This document shows positions 1 to 11,969 of a stretch of DNA of 36,301 bases, one piece after another. This DNA comes from Cruorifilaria tuberocauda (Eukaryota > Nematoda > Chromadorea > Rhabditida > Onchocercidae): positions 1-36,301 of the forward strand of contig JABVXU010000538.1 of assembly GCA_013365365.1 (NCBI GenBank), written 5' to 3'. The position numbers and the translations under genes were made by a program. The notes under the pieces were generated by a model. That model had not been told where the DNA came from and ran no database searches. It worked only from the letters and a program-made list of their open reading frames with translations. Every line of letters starts with the position of its first letter. The stretch's first letter is position 1.

Positions 1-510
1 TAATAATAAATAGACGGTAATGATCAGTAAAGATAGTAATAATGATAACAATAGATGATAACAGTTGTAGATTGTCGAATATTTGGTGAAAGTTAATTTC
101 TCTTTTTTAGGAGAGACTTACTACAAGAAAGTTGTAAGAAACATGGAAAGATATAAGCATGAAAAAAAATGAGAGCTATGTAGAAGAAAAGCTGATTAGA
201 GCACTATCATTGCATATGTGATTAGTTATCAGATGGAAAATAGTTTTGTGTGAATCAGTCATCAAAGAGAAGGTTGTAAAAAATCGATGAGAATGAGTCA
301 AATGATTCATCATCTCGGATTTCATAACATTCATCAAATTACAATTTAAATGATAAAGAAATATTTTAATGATATCAATCGTTTTTAATATTTGAATGAT
401 TCATTATAAATTATTTCGATAATATAATTATTTCCTTCGGATAATGAAGCATGATATTAATGACGTAATTGTTGTAAATTACGCATTGCGTATGGAAAAA
501 AAAATCGTTT

Positions 511-600
511 GAAAGTGAAGTTTGAGAGTAAAGTTTAGAAGTTTTTAAAGTGAAGTTTGCAAGTAAAGCTTTGAAAGTGAAGTTTGAGAGTAAAGTTTGA
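511..600. repeat. Short imperfect direct repeats
   Basis: Three imperfect copies of an AAAGTGAAGTTTGxxAGTAAAG-type unit begin near 512, 547 and 574, spaced 27-35 bases apart. The reverse strand of this block accounts for the repetitive Phe/Leu/Thr/Ser reading frame there, so that frame is not treated as a gene. Confidence 0.6.
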
Positions 601-1012
601 AAACGTGGTTCCGAAGTATCAGTTATGCTGCAGATATGATTTGAAACTAAAATGAAATTTCCCTCTTCTTTCTTTTTTCCCAAAAAACAAAATTGGAGCG
701 TTTCCGTAAGTGCGTCCTTTTTTCTCGGATACACTTTCGCTTATCAAACAAACAAGAGTAAGTTATCGATTAGTAGCCTGGTGATGTCATCGTTGCACTT
801 TTATTCTGCAATTAGATTATAATTATTATTTGTTTTAGATAAACTAGAAACATGCAATTTCCAGATGTACTTATTGATTGGATACAAGAACTGAAATGAT
901 AGAAAGAAGTTAGAATCGTTTCTGATTCAAGGATTCAGGAGACGAGAATCAGATTCAGCATTTAAGATTCCCTGAAAAAGTAAAGGAAGAAGAAATTAAT
1001 TGAAAGTAACGA

Positions 1013-1088
1013 ATGAAGAAATGCACGAAAAGAATTAATCAACCATTATTATCAGTATCTAGCCGTTATCAATCTATACAATCTCCCG
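1013..1088 (+). other. Candidate unassigned exon with strong splice donor
   Basis: An ATG at 1013 opens 25 codons (starting MKKCTKRINQ) and runs, without a stop, into CCCG|GTAAGT at 1088/1089, a consensus donor. An in-frame TAA lies just upstream of the ATG. The segment is less AT-biased than its surroundings. It cannot be a coding exon of the lyase gene, because the lyase frame is closed by a TGA at 2266-2268 just before its ATG. It could be a 5' untranslated exon of that gene, the first exon of an unrecognised gene, or chance. Confidence 0.2.
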
Positions 1089-2230
1089 GTAAGTCATTTT
1101 AGTATTTCCTTGCTTAAATTCTAAATCTGAATTGTTACGTAACTGTTTAACCTAGATTAAGTTAATGTCAGATAATCTAATCGAATATTTTACAATTAGT
1201 GAGAAGTTTAGCTGCGAAATATTGTCATTTATTCCACTTATTCTAATGATCTTACAATTCTTTTAATAATTAGTCAGCCTTAAATGTTATTTTGGCCTAG
1301 TGGATTTGCAAATCACTGTGATCCAGTTATCCTTTAAGTTTTCATTCGACAATTATAGCTATTAATATAACTTTGATATGAACTTGACAATTACTAATTC
1401 CTACTTATTTGTATTCTTACAACTACAATATTTATATGCCTGGAAATGTTGCTAATTGCATTGATTGAGTTAATAATAGAGTGATAATAAGGTTGGAATT
1501 AATTATTGTTTTACATTGATTAAACTTATATAATTTAAGTTTAAATGACTGATTTTGATATGACCTGATTTTGATATGAGTTTCAGGATCACTGAATCCT
1601 TAACACTCTGATATGAGCCCGGAATGTTGTTAATTGCTTAGTTCGAAACAAGAGAAATAGGAAGCTAATAAGCTTAATTTCATATGTTGAAACAAAGTAA
1701 TAGTAAGAGTAATATGAAAGCTAAGAAAACAAAGTAAACTTATTTATCATCTTATATTAATTAAGCTTATCTTGCAGCTTTAAATTAGCTATCATTCTAT
1801 ATTATTCAATTTTTAATTTTTAATTATCAATAAATGATATGTGAAAAGAATATTCATTATTGATATTTTTAACTTTAAGAAAATTAATATAACACTTGTC
1901 ATTTATATTTTTTTGTCTGCAATAATACTGATTCTCTCCTCAGATAACTTTTTTAAATTACTTAGGCTTATGCAAAATTGATTAATCAAACTTTCCTCTT
2001 TCGTTTCATTTCCTTATCTCTGAGAAGAGTAATGGAGAAATGAAAAAATATATTTGAAAGTGTATTGACGTCAGTAAATAACATTTAGCTTAACTAGTAA
2101 CAAAGGTATTGTTGTCTGTGGCCAATGGCGAATCGATTTCTCATAAACGATATTTCTTCTTGGCTCACTCCGCCTATTTGGACCTAAATATGATTGCAAG
2201 AGTCTTAACTCTATCAGTTCAATTCTTTTG

Positions 2231-2265
2231 CTTCACTTTCAGAAATTTGCAAAATTATTTTTCAG
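2231..2265 (+). promoter_or_regulatory. Tandem 3' splice sites before the lyase start (likely spliced-leader acceptors)
   Basis: Two nematode-type acceptors, CACTTTCAG ending at 2242 and ATTTTTCAG ending at 2265, lie 38 and 15 bases before the start ATG at 2281. No convincing coding exon precedes them, so trans-splicing of a spliced leader is the simplest reading; cis-splicing to an untranslated exon (for example 1013-1088) is an alternative. Confidence 0.5.
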
Positions 2266-2269
2266 TGAA

Positions 2270-2284
2270 ATGCTACGACAATGA
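2270..2284 (+). other. Four-codon upstream ORF overlapping the lyase start
   Basis: If the mRNA begins at either acceptor above, its first AUG is at 2270, not 2281. That AUG encodes M-L-R-Q and stops at 2282-2284, so its stop overlaps the main start as AUGA. This is the geometry used in termination-reinitiation or leaky scanning and may set lyase output. Whether the upstream AUG is used is not known. Confidence 0.4.
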
Positions 2285-5200
2285 TTGGCATAATGATAGC
2301 GATGAAAAATTATCACTCATTTGGTGGTTATTTACTGATATTAATCTCTGTGATAGCCATAATCGAACCAACTTATCAACAATCAAACTTTGATTATAAT
2401 TACATGAATAGTGATGGACGAGTAAATGCTGAGAGCATCGATGATAATGGCAATATCATTGATACTGATAATGATGATACTGATAATGATAAACGAAATA
2501 TCGCTTCATTACAATATTATGAAGATTTTGATAAGATAAATGATAAGGTTGTTTTTTGTTTTTTAATTAGCAATTAATGATAATAAAATTTTAATTTCCT
2601 TTTTTTGAATGTTCCCAAAAAATAAATTATTTGACAAATTTTTTTTGCTCTTAGAATTTCTTTTTTTTTTCTAGTAAATCAATTTTATTTGCAGCGATAA
2701 ATTTAGCAAATTCTATGGTACAAAATTAGTTTTTTGTAAAAATCAATCAATTCTTTACTGATTTTTTTTTGCTTCAAATTGATTTATTGATTTTTTTTAA
2801 TGATTTTATCGAATATTTTTTTTTCGTCATTTTTTTCTATATTTAACGGAAGATTTTCAAGATTCTGTTTATTAACTCTCTTGAAAACCTACTAATTTCT
2901 TTTATATTTTAAATTTAGGCTTTAATTTTACCGGTTTCGAAACCAATTGGACAAGTTACTGGACTTGGAATTAATTCACAAGGATATCTTTTAGCTTTTC
3001 ATAGAGCTGATCGAGTATGGAATCAATGGTATCAGATAAGCTTTTTATTTGATTCGAAAAAAAAAAAGAACTTTAAAAATATGATAAACTGATGCTTTCA
3101 TTCAAATTATCGATAAAATTGGTTTCAAAAAATTTTCTTATCAGTATGTTATCAGTGTGTTAAGAGAAAGCTTAGAACGGTTAATAAGAATTATGATTGC
3201 ATAAATAATATAAAGTTAATTTTCTATGAAGCATTTTAAATTATACGAATGAAATTTATACTTTATAAATATTATAAGTAATCAGTAACTTAACCGATCA
3301 GAAATTAAGTACTAACTTTATTGTTATATGTATTCCAATCAGTGTAAAATTAATTGGTGGCAAAAAAACTTATCAGCTGATAAATATAATTCAAATTTTT
3401 GTAATAAATAAAACAGGAATTTCAGTTATTTCAAATATTCTTTTTGTGGAAATTTTTCGAATTTTAACTTTATGACTGATAAATTTTCAAATTTTTCACT
3501 ATTTTGAATTAAAAATCTTTAGATTTTAGGTTAAAATTCGTAATGCTTACTTATTTCTGGAATACTAATTAGTAATTTTTCTGATAATAACTCTGTTACA
3601 ATGATAATTATTACCTTGACTGATGTAATTTGTTTATAGATTATGATTAAAATTATAAAGTTGAAAATTATAAGAATCAAAGTAACATTTATAGTGGATC
3701 ACTAACACGTTGAAAAGATGATTATTCACATAAAATTCTTGGCTAATTAGTTCTTATGATAAGAATTGCACATTTTATTTTATTTTAGGTCATTTGATAA
3801 ATACAATAAGTTCAATGCAAGCCTTGGGCCAATAAAAAATGCAACAATTTATGTGATCCATCCACATTCTGGTAAAGTTATAACGGAATTTGGCCAAGGA
3901 ATTTTTTACATGCCACATGGATTAACTGTTGATAACGATGATAATATTTGGGTGACTGATGTTGGATTACATCAGGTAGGATCAAGCGGAATTTTTAAAT
4001 TTAACGCAAAGTATTACTTTTCTTTTTCTTGAAGGATTACTTTTCAATTTAATAAACATACTAATTATTCATATTAATTAATTAGTTTAATGAAGTTTAA
4101 TGTTTGACGAGAAACTTTTAAATTAGTTAAATTAAAAAAATTAAATAAAAAATTAAAAATCTAAAATTTTAAATTAAAAAAGGAATAAATTCTAATATTT
4201 CAGATTAATTGTTCGAATTATTTCAGGTATTCAAATATGATAAAAATTTCAAATTGCTAATGAAATTGGGTGAACGAATGAAGCCAGGCTCTGATAAGAA
4301 ACATTTTTGTAAGCCAACTGATATAGCGATTGCTCATAATGGGCATTTCTTCGTAGCCGATGGTTACTGTAATAAACGAATCATGAAATTTGATCAAAAT
4401 GGCAAATTTTTAGCAGAAATTAATCATTCTAATGGTTTGTTTTAACACCTGAAATATTATCAAATTAATTAAATTCAAAAGCAAAATATTAATAAACTTG
4501 ATAGGTTAATTATTGAAAGTTTAATTTTGAAATTTGCATTCCTTTGTTGCTCTTACTCAATTTATTTGTTAAATAATTAAATAATCGATAATTATTTGAT
4601 CATTGAGCAAGTGAAGATGTTGTTAAAAAAAAATTGAATTTTGAAAGTTTAATTTAAATCCCATCTTTAATTACTTTTATTGTTTATGATAGAAATTTCT
4701 CAGATTTAATTTTTTTTTTATTGTTAGGATTAAATTTTAACTTCTAATGCTAAACAAATAAAGAAAAATAGCTCTGTAAGAAACAAAGAGAAAAAATATT
4801 TTGAAGTATTGCAAAACAAAACTTTGGTTTTTATCGTTTTTTCTAATCCGAAAACAACTGACCTGTACGATCGATAAGATATTCCAATATGAAATTTAAT
4901 TCCATTTAATTTAATTCCAATTTAATTCCCTTCATTCCAAACTTTTTTTCTTTTTTCGCTTTAGCAAGAAATTCTAATGAAAAGCATTAAAAAAAACTTT
5001 GCAAACAAATGAAAAGGAAAAAATAGCATTTTTGAAAATTTGAGAATTAAATTTTTTGTGTCAAATAATTAGCATAGAATTAAGTATTTCATTTAAGCGA
5101 ATGATGAAATCTTATCAATAAATATTTGATCAAATAATCATTTTATCATTTTGATAAAAAAGAAGAATTAAAAGAAAATGTAATTAAAAGTAACTTGCAG

Positions 5201-6734
5201 AAAGGTTTAATAGGATTTAATTTTTTAAATAAGTTTTGTTGTTTTTTTATTCTTTATAAATTTAAAATGTAAATAAAACAAATATTCTGAATTGTTAAAC
5301 AATAAATCGAAATTGATTTTGTCGATAGCAAATTTAATTAATTCAGGTTTTGATGAAGCAATCGGTAGTCAATTCTCAATTCCGCATTCGATAGCTCTTA
5401 TTGAGGATTTAAACCTGATTTGTGTTGCGGATCGTGAAAACGAACGGATTCAATGTTTCAGTGCCGGAATTATCGATGAACAACGAGCTTTACCAACCGG
5501 AATGCTAATCACCAAAGCGGAAGGTGTTGGCCAAATTTACGCTATTCGTGAAAAAAGTTAGCTTCCTGTTTATCTTCCATTCTTATTTCTCTTTAACTTC
5601 GAAAAGTACGTTTTTAAGGTTTGAAAAAATTTTTTAAGTTTTAAAATGCTATTACTAGTAACTCCAACTTTCATTTTCTTAAGTAAACATTAAAGTAAAT
5701 TAAAGTAATATATAAAAGTAATTGTGTAATAGAAATAAAATAAGTGATTTCTTTTGAAGGTAAGTATTAATTTATAAATCAAAGATATGTATTAATTAAT
5801 TTTTGTATGTCAAATAATATTAAAATATTTGATTAAATATCATTTAATCATGATGTAGTGTATTAAGTATTATAACTTTATAATATATCACGTATAAAGT
5901 AATTACTATAACTTGTGAGATATTAGATACTTTTCTTATCGCTATAACTTATGATATATTGAGAATTGTAACTTATATTGATTTACATATACTTTTTAGA
6001 TTTTGTAGGTGTGTTTATATGATAATTTTATTATATTCGATTTGCATTCGTTACGATTTTTAAGTAAATTTTGGCTTTTTAGTATGACAAGTATACTCGT
6101 TTTAAATGAGTTAAGTTATTAATAAAATTAATAAAGTAATTCTTTTCTATAAGGTAAATAATCTATTATTAAGCATTTTGTATAATTAATTGTTGATCGA
6201 TAAGTTTTGGGATCTTAAGTATATTAGGAAAACTTTTTTAGAATTTATGAGATTAATATTTTCAAAGTTTTTTATATCTATAAAGGATTATTTTAATTTT
6301 AAATATCGGTAGCTAGGTTATTTTAAAATTTTAAAACTTAATTAATTAATTAATTGTAGAGCATTATTTGGTGGGTGTTACCGAATCAGATGCTGAAGGT
6401 ATTGAACCACAATTATTTGTGATGGATATGAATAATGGAAAAGCGAGTACATTTGTAAAAGTAATCAAATTTGAAATCAATTTTTTTTTTTGCTAAATTT
6501 AATCGAAAAATTAATAATTCTTATTTTTGAAAAATTTTTATCAAAAAATAAAAAAAAATGGAATAATCACTATTTTACTCATTTCTTTTGTTACTTTTGT
6601 TACTCTTATTACTTGTTACTTAATTTTAGGGAATCGAAAATGCTCATTGTTTAGCAGTTTCCGATGATGGAATTGTTTACGTTGGACAAACGGAACCAAA
6701 GCAAATCGTTCAAATTTCACTCCTTGATCAGTAA
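2281..6734 (+). CDS. pgal-1: Peptidyl-alpha-hydroxyglycine alpha-amidating lyase (PAL), secreted
   Basis: Seven exons (2281-2547, 2919-3028, 3789-3975, 4227-4434, 5347-5556, 6360-6460, 6630-6734) join in frame to 395 residues. The enzyme splits peptidyl-hydroxyglycine into amidated peptide and glyoxylate, completing neuropeptide amidation in secretory granules. Residues 1-33 form a signal peptide. A Asp/Asn-rich stretch (about 42-70) ends in Lys-Arg 71-72, a possible processing site. From 98 the beta-propeller follows: HRADRVW with Arg118 (rat Arg533), MPHGL with His169, GYCNKRI with Tyr235 (rat Tyr654), FSIPHS with His271, ADREN with Arg287, and ENAHC with His367. The three His residues are the expected zinc ligands. 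Cys216/Cys236 and Cys283/Cys294 match the two known disulfides. There is no monooxygenase domain and no C-terminal membrane segment, as in the monofunctional worm enzyme. An in-frame TGA just upstream of the ATG fixes the start. Two residues beside His367 differ from the rat enzyme (see findings). The symbol is by orthology. Confidence 0.93.
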
Positions 6735-6818
6735 TCAATAATTGATTTATTGAAATCATAATTCACTACTGATTCAAAAGCTGAATATTATACGAATACA
6801 AAATTTAATTTCGATTTA

Positions 6819-6823
<5 letters not shown>

Positions 6824-6862
<39 letters not shown>
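6824..6862 (+). repeat. (CT)n microsatellite in the lyase 3' flank
   Basis: About 19 uninterrupted CT units lie 90 bases after the lyase stop codon and before its likely polyadenylation signal, so they are probably part of the 3' UTR. Confidence 0.85.
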
Positions 6863-6867
<5 letters not shown>

Positions 6868-6901
6868 AGTAATGATAAGAAAATTAGTGAGAAAAGGATG
6901 A

Positions 6902-6907
6902 AATAAA
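6902..6907 (+). terminator. Likely polyadenylation signal of the lyase gene
   Basis: This AATAAA is the first canonical hexamer after the stop codon, about 170 bases downstream, and gives a 3' UTR of ordinary length for a worm gene. Confidence 0.5.
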
Positions 6908-8706
6908 AGCTAATTCTTTGTTTCTTTTCACATTGCTTATTTGCTATGTAAGCTTATTTGCTATGCAAATGAAATGCAATCGCAGCTAATACAACAAAGA
7001 GAAGAGAAAACAAAGTGGTTCATATGATTAAATAATAATGTTGAAAAGTGCAAAAAGCATCGATATTTATTTTAAAAAAAATTCAAATTTAAGATTTCAA
7101 ATTAAATGGAATTAAAAAAATGCATGATTAATAATAGTTTAATTATTTGCATAATATTTATTTATATCTTTTTTGAGCTAATATCTTTTCAAAAATAAAT
7201 TTCGATGAAGTAAAATCATATGAATACTTAAATTTGAAATGAATTATTGCATCACATGAATGCCTACACGCATATATAACATGCATGGCATGTGTATCAC
7301 ATGCTTTTTGCATGCTGCATTTGAAAAGCTTAACTGCATATTAATTAATAATTAATTAAAAATGAAATTAATAAAATAACGTTTAAAATTTTGTCATATC
7401 ATAATTATTCAATAGCAATTACTTAAAAGTAATCAAACATTTTCTGAAAAAACAATTACGTGCAATTTTTGTTATCATCGAGAGCTAACAACCTGATTAT
7501 TATTACTTGCAAAAGTAAAAGTAAAGTGAAAAAAAAGAGTAAAAGTAAAAAATAAAATGAAAAAAAAAGCAAAAAATAAAGTAAAAGTAAAGTGAATAAA
7601 ATTCACGAAAAAGTTGAAATCAAATAACATTTAGGAATTGGTCAAAGTTCATTGGATTATCTAACTTTTCTAATAGTAAAAAGAATTACTCTCGCAAATT
7701 ACTCAGAGTTAAATAAATCAAAAAATTTTTTTTTAAATTAATTTGATTCTTAATATAACTAATAATCAGTTAACGATTAATTTAAGTTTACTAAGAATTA
7801 TAGATTAACTTAGCTAAGGGAATATTACCAATTTAAAGAAGCATTCATCATGGAATTAAGTTAAGTAAAAAGTTTGTAATTATGAATATTTTATTTTTTT
7901 CTTTCTCTTTTCTAATTTTTGCCTGAAATTCTATTTCTAGGTTACTATTTTAGTTTAAAACAATATGTTCATTAATTTTCATGATATAATTTTGATAGCA
8001 AACAATTTACTTTACTTCTTTCAATTCTATTTAATATGAAAATTTTTAAAATTAAATTTACAGAATCTTATGTAAAGTGTCGTACAAAGGTTAAATCCTG
8101 AGTTTAAAAAATACAAGTCATCATTGTTATTGTTTAAAATAACTTAGATGAAATGAACTTTTGCCTGAAAAAATATATAAGTACCAAAGTATAAAATATT
8201 TAACGGAAATGATTTTTAAAAAAAAAAGTAAATAAAAGGGAGGAAATCAGTGAGTTAAAGAAAAGTTAAGTTAAGAAGAGTAAAGAAAAGTTAAGAAGAG
8301 TAAATACATGTATTTATACAGGTGACAAAATTTGTCTCACTAATTTACTTATTAATTATAATCAATCTGAATTCCAATAACTTACTTAAGGTAAACAAGG
8401 TAAATTGTTAGGGGAAAAAATGTTTCGTTAGAATTTAAATGATAACGATGTTTAAACGTTTAATTAAAATAATGAACAAGGGATAAGTCAAGTTAGTTAT
8501 GCTAAAATTTAAGTAATGAAATGATGAAAATAAAAATAGAATACTGATAAATGTTTGATATGATAATTCAAAACATATCATGCATTTCATTTCCGTTAAG
8601 TGATAACAAAATTTTATCAAATGTCTTATATTACTCTTTGGCTTTCTGCCTTGAAGTTATTTGTTTTTCATTAGCTGTTACTACTATTATTATCATGATT
8701 CCCAAC

Positions 8707-8860
8707 TTATTATTATTATTATTATTATTGTTATCATTATTATTGTTGCTGTTATTATTGTTATTGTAAGCATCGGTATTATTATTAGCATCATCATTTA
8801 TTATTATTATTAGCATCATCATTTATTATTATTATTACAATTATTGTTATTATTATTATT
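8707..8860 (+). repeat. (ATT)n-rich microsatellite block
   Basis: Long runs of ATT are interrupted by GTT, ATC and a duplicated ATTAGCATCATC segment. Poly-Asn and poly-Leu reading frames on both strands arise from this block and are not genes. Confidence 0.85.
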
Positions 8861-9385
8861 CCGAGAAGCTTCAATTACTTTGACGATTAACTCAATTAAA
8901 TATTAAATTTTACGGAAATCAAAAAATTTTTTTTTCAAAAAAAGAAAACGAAGATAACAAAAGAAATTAAATGTTTTTTTTTTTTGAAAAGAAAAGTCAG
9001 AAAATTTCATAATTCACGAATGATTTTTAACCTCTGAAAAAAGTATGAAATTTATTTTTGTACAATTAAAAAAAGAAAAAAAGAATAATGAAAAGCTTTT
9101 TCTCTCTTTTCCAATAATTCCAATACTAATCAATAAAATCATAAAGCAAAAAAGAAATGCTTTTCATACAAAATTAAAGATTTTAAAATTTCATTTTTCC
9201 ATTTTTCTTTTCTTTTCTTTCTCAAGAAAAAAAAAGGCCTGTAATGTTAGCTTTAAGTAAACACAACTTTGCTTACATTTTCATATTTAAATGTAACATT
9301 TGCATTATAAAAGTATTGAAGTAATGAATGATGCAAAAAAAAAAAGAAAAAAAATTGTTGGATTATCAGTCAAATTTTTTTAACG

Positions 9386-9388
<3 letters not shown>

Positions 9389-9417
<29 letters not shown>
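9389..9417 (+). repeat. (AG)n microsatellite
   Basis: About 14 uninterrupted AG units. The complementary CT form occurs at 6824-6862, and another AG-rich tract lies at 28851-28900. Confidence 0.85.
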
Positions 9418-9420
<3 letters not shown>

Positions 9421-10777
9421 TGATGATGAAATCAACGATCATGAACGGAAATTGTTAAAGCAACTTGCAATGCCTATTGTCATTTTTGCACGTAGCACAA
9501 ATAGCAATGCCTACAATTGTTGGCCTTAAACTTAAACAAATATAATTTTCATTCAACCAATATTTGCATGAGAAGAGGAAATATTAAATGAATGATTGTC
9601 ATTTCAGCTTTGCTAACAAAAAGTTTTACAACCGTCAAGTGAAAGAGGAAGTTGACGTGAATGCAGATTTGCATGCATCAATTCTATTAACTGTTATCAT
9701 AAATTATCAGCCCCTCAGGTAACATTTCATTTGTTCATTTTTACTCTACTATCAAGAAATTTTTCATTTTAAACTTTCGATATTATCAATCATTTTCTTT
9801 TTTTTCCGAGTTAACATTTAAATTAATTAATTAATTAATTGATGGATATGTGTTTAATTCAATATTTAAATAATTCTGTGGAATTGTATTTCAGTAATTT
9901 GCTGAAATAGTGATAACTGCTCATTTTGTTTATAAACCAATCAGACAATGAATTCGAATTGTTTTAAAATTTTTGAAATTATCATTTATCAGTGCATTTT
10001 ATAAGTGATAAGTTGAAATATTTATCATTTCTATCATTCCATTATACAATTTGGTAATTGCATTTTCTAGATTTCTTCTAGAGTAATTTTGAATTACTGT
10101 AAAATTGTTAGTTAAAGTTTTTGATTTTGTTTACTTTCTGCTCAATACGAAGAAAAAAAAATCTAATACACTAGGATTCAACTCTTCGAAATAATCTACT
10201 ACTTTACTTTTAGAGGAAAAAGTACCTATAGCTTTTTTTCCAATCATCTATCTTTCATGAGAAAAGGAAAGTAAATTAATTGAATTTTTTTTCCTTCTAA
10301 AGTTGGAAAGCGAGTAAGAAAAGTTGATTTAGTATTTATAAGGTATATAAAATAACGACAAAATAAATTTATGGAAAAATAATAATATTTTCAAAAAAGC
10401 GTAAAGGGAAAATATATGGGAAACGAAAAATACTTTAAAGAATTTTGAAATGCTATTAAAGCCTGATATTTTTCATGAAATACATTTTTCTAAGCTATTT
10501 AAGCTATAAAATATTATTTCTTAATTAGCTTAATTAGCTAATTACCGTATCATCGTTAATATATTCAAATTTATATTCGTAAGTATAAATTAATATAAAA
10601 TTTATGTAATAGATTTGAAGATCAAAAATTAATACCTATATTCCCTCATTATTATTAATAGTTGCCAGCGTTGTTGAAAGTTAAATTAAAAAAAAAAAGA
10701 GAGGAAACAAAATTGAAGTGAAATATTGTAGAGAAATAAAAAATGCTTATTTATCGGATTAAAATTTAAATCAAGCA

Positions 10778-11062
10778 AAAATGAAAGTTGAAATTTCTGT
10801 AAATAATTACTATTAGTCATCTAGAATTGATAATTACTATTAATTACTATAATTAAAGTTATTATTACTACTATTAATACTGTTACTTATTATTAGCTAT
10901 ATTATTATCACAGTAGAATATAAAGTTTAATGAAATTGGAATTCAAAACAAAAAATGAAAGTTGAAATTTTTGTAAAATTAATAATTACTATTAATTAAA
11001 GTTATCATTATTACTATTAATACTGTTCCTATCATTGTTAGCTAATAAGTAGAATGTAAATT
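10778..11062 (+). repeat. Diverged tandem duplication
   Basis: Two adjacent blocks both begin with AAAATGAAAGTTGAAATTT (10778 and 10952). Both continue through TAATTACTATTA, TTACTATTAATACTGTT and a TTAGCTA segment before a GTAGAAT word. The offset shrinks from 174 to about 144 bases along the blocks, so one copy has lost or gained material. No coding signal is present. Confidence 0.6.
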
Positions 11063-11969
11063 AATTGTAAATTAAAGAAATTAAAGCAATAGAGAATGTA
11101 AAGCTTATCATAAATCATTTATCAAATTATCAAAATTGAAAAATTACATTAAAAAATTTTTCGCTTTCATTCGTTTATTACAATTTTCGAATGCATTAAT
11201 GATTATTTATTAACTAAATGATAAATTTTCCATTCATTCCATTTAATGCTTTTTCCATTAAATAAATTAGAATTGTTAAATATTTTCAAAAGTTTACTTA
11301 TCATTTCCACTCTTTGATAAAAACAAGTTTATTTGAAGTTAATTTGAAAGCAAATTTAATTAATCCAAAGTGAAAATTATTTACAAGAGAAAATTGGATA
11401 AATAAACAAATATTTGATAAATTTCGATGTTAATTATCACTCATCCATGAAAAAGTGCTAAACAAGCTAAACAACATTTAAACTTTCACTTCTCCCATTT
11501 CGCTCTATCAATTCTCCTTTCTCTCCTCACTAATCATGAATTCTCTGATACCATGAATAAAAATTATCATCTTTCATTTTGAAACTTCTAAAAGTCAGCT
11601 TTTCGATTTATGCTAAATTTTTTAATGCGATTAATCATTTTTTCACATTTGAAACCAATAAAATTACATTTTCCCCAGTTCAAACTTTCAATTTATTCAA
11701 TTCTAAATGGGAAAAAAAACTTTTTTCGATAATTTTTTTCGTTTCATTTTTCCTATTTTTAATAATGATAATTGTTGTTTCTATTTTTCAATCCTTAATC
11801 AGTCCGTTTCGTAATCCGTAATTTCCGTAAATAAGCGTAATTCCGTAATTAAGCTTTTTAATTTATTTAACTCTCAATAAATTATCTGACTTAGTATACT
11901 AATTGAATATGCCAATTTTAAATGTTATAATTTCACAATAAGGAATTTCGAGAATTGAATGATTCATGA

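Larger units (their letters stand above)
1..2240. other. 5' intergenic flank, no gene called
   Basis: No exon with recognisable protein similarity is visible on either strand. The stretch is AT-rich with frequent TGATAA/TTATCA words. It holds a short direct-repeat cluster at 511-600 and one ATG-initiated open segment ending in a strong GTAAGT donor at 1013-1088 (listed separately). Promoter or outron sequence of the lyase gene probably lies in the last few hundred bases, but no TATA-type or other defined element can be assigned. Confidence 0.6.

Noticed and set aside
1641..1649. tRNA B-box-like GTTCGAAAC
   Set aside because: The flanking bases cannot form a T-stem, and no acceptor stem or A-box lies at the right distance.
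2109..2393. Plus-strand frame starting from TTG and overlapping the first lyase exon
   Set aside because: It begins at a non-ATG codon and crosses the acceptors at 2242 and 2265. The overlapping lyase frame has a signal peptide and joins a conserved enzyme.
6340..6359. ATTAATTAATTAATTG run before the sixth lyase exon
   Set aside because: Simple AT repeat within the intron; it serves only as the acceptor region.
8551..8822. Poly-Leu frame on + and poly-Asn frame on - over the ATT block
   Set aside because: Both are translations of an (ATT)n microsatellite.
11579..11821. Eighty-codon plus-strand frame rich in Phe, Ile and Asn
   Set aside because: Starts at TTG, has AT-rich low-complexity composition, and shows no splice or family evidence.
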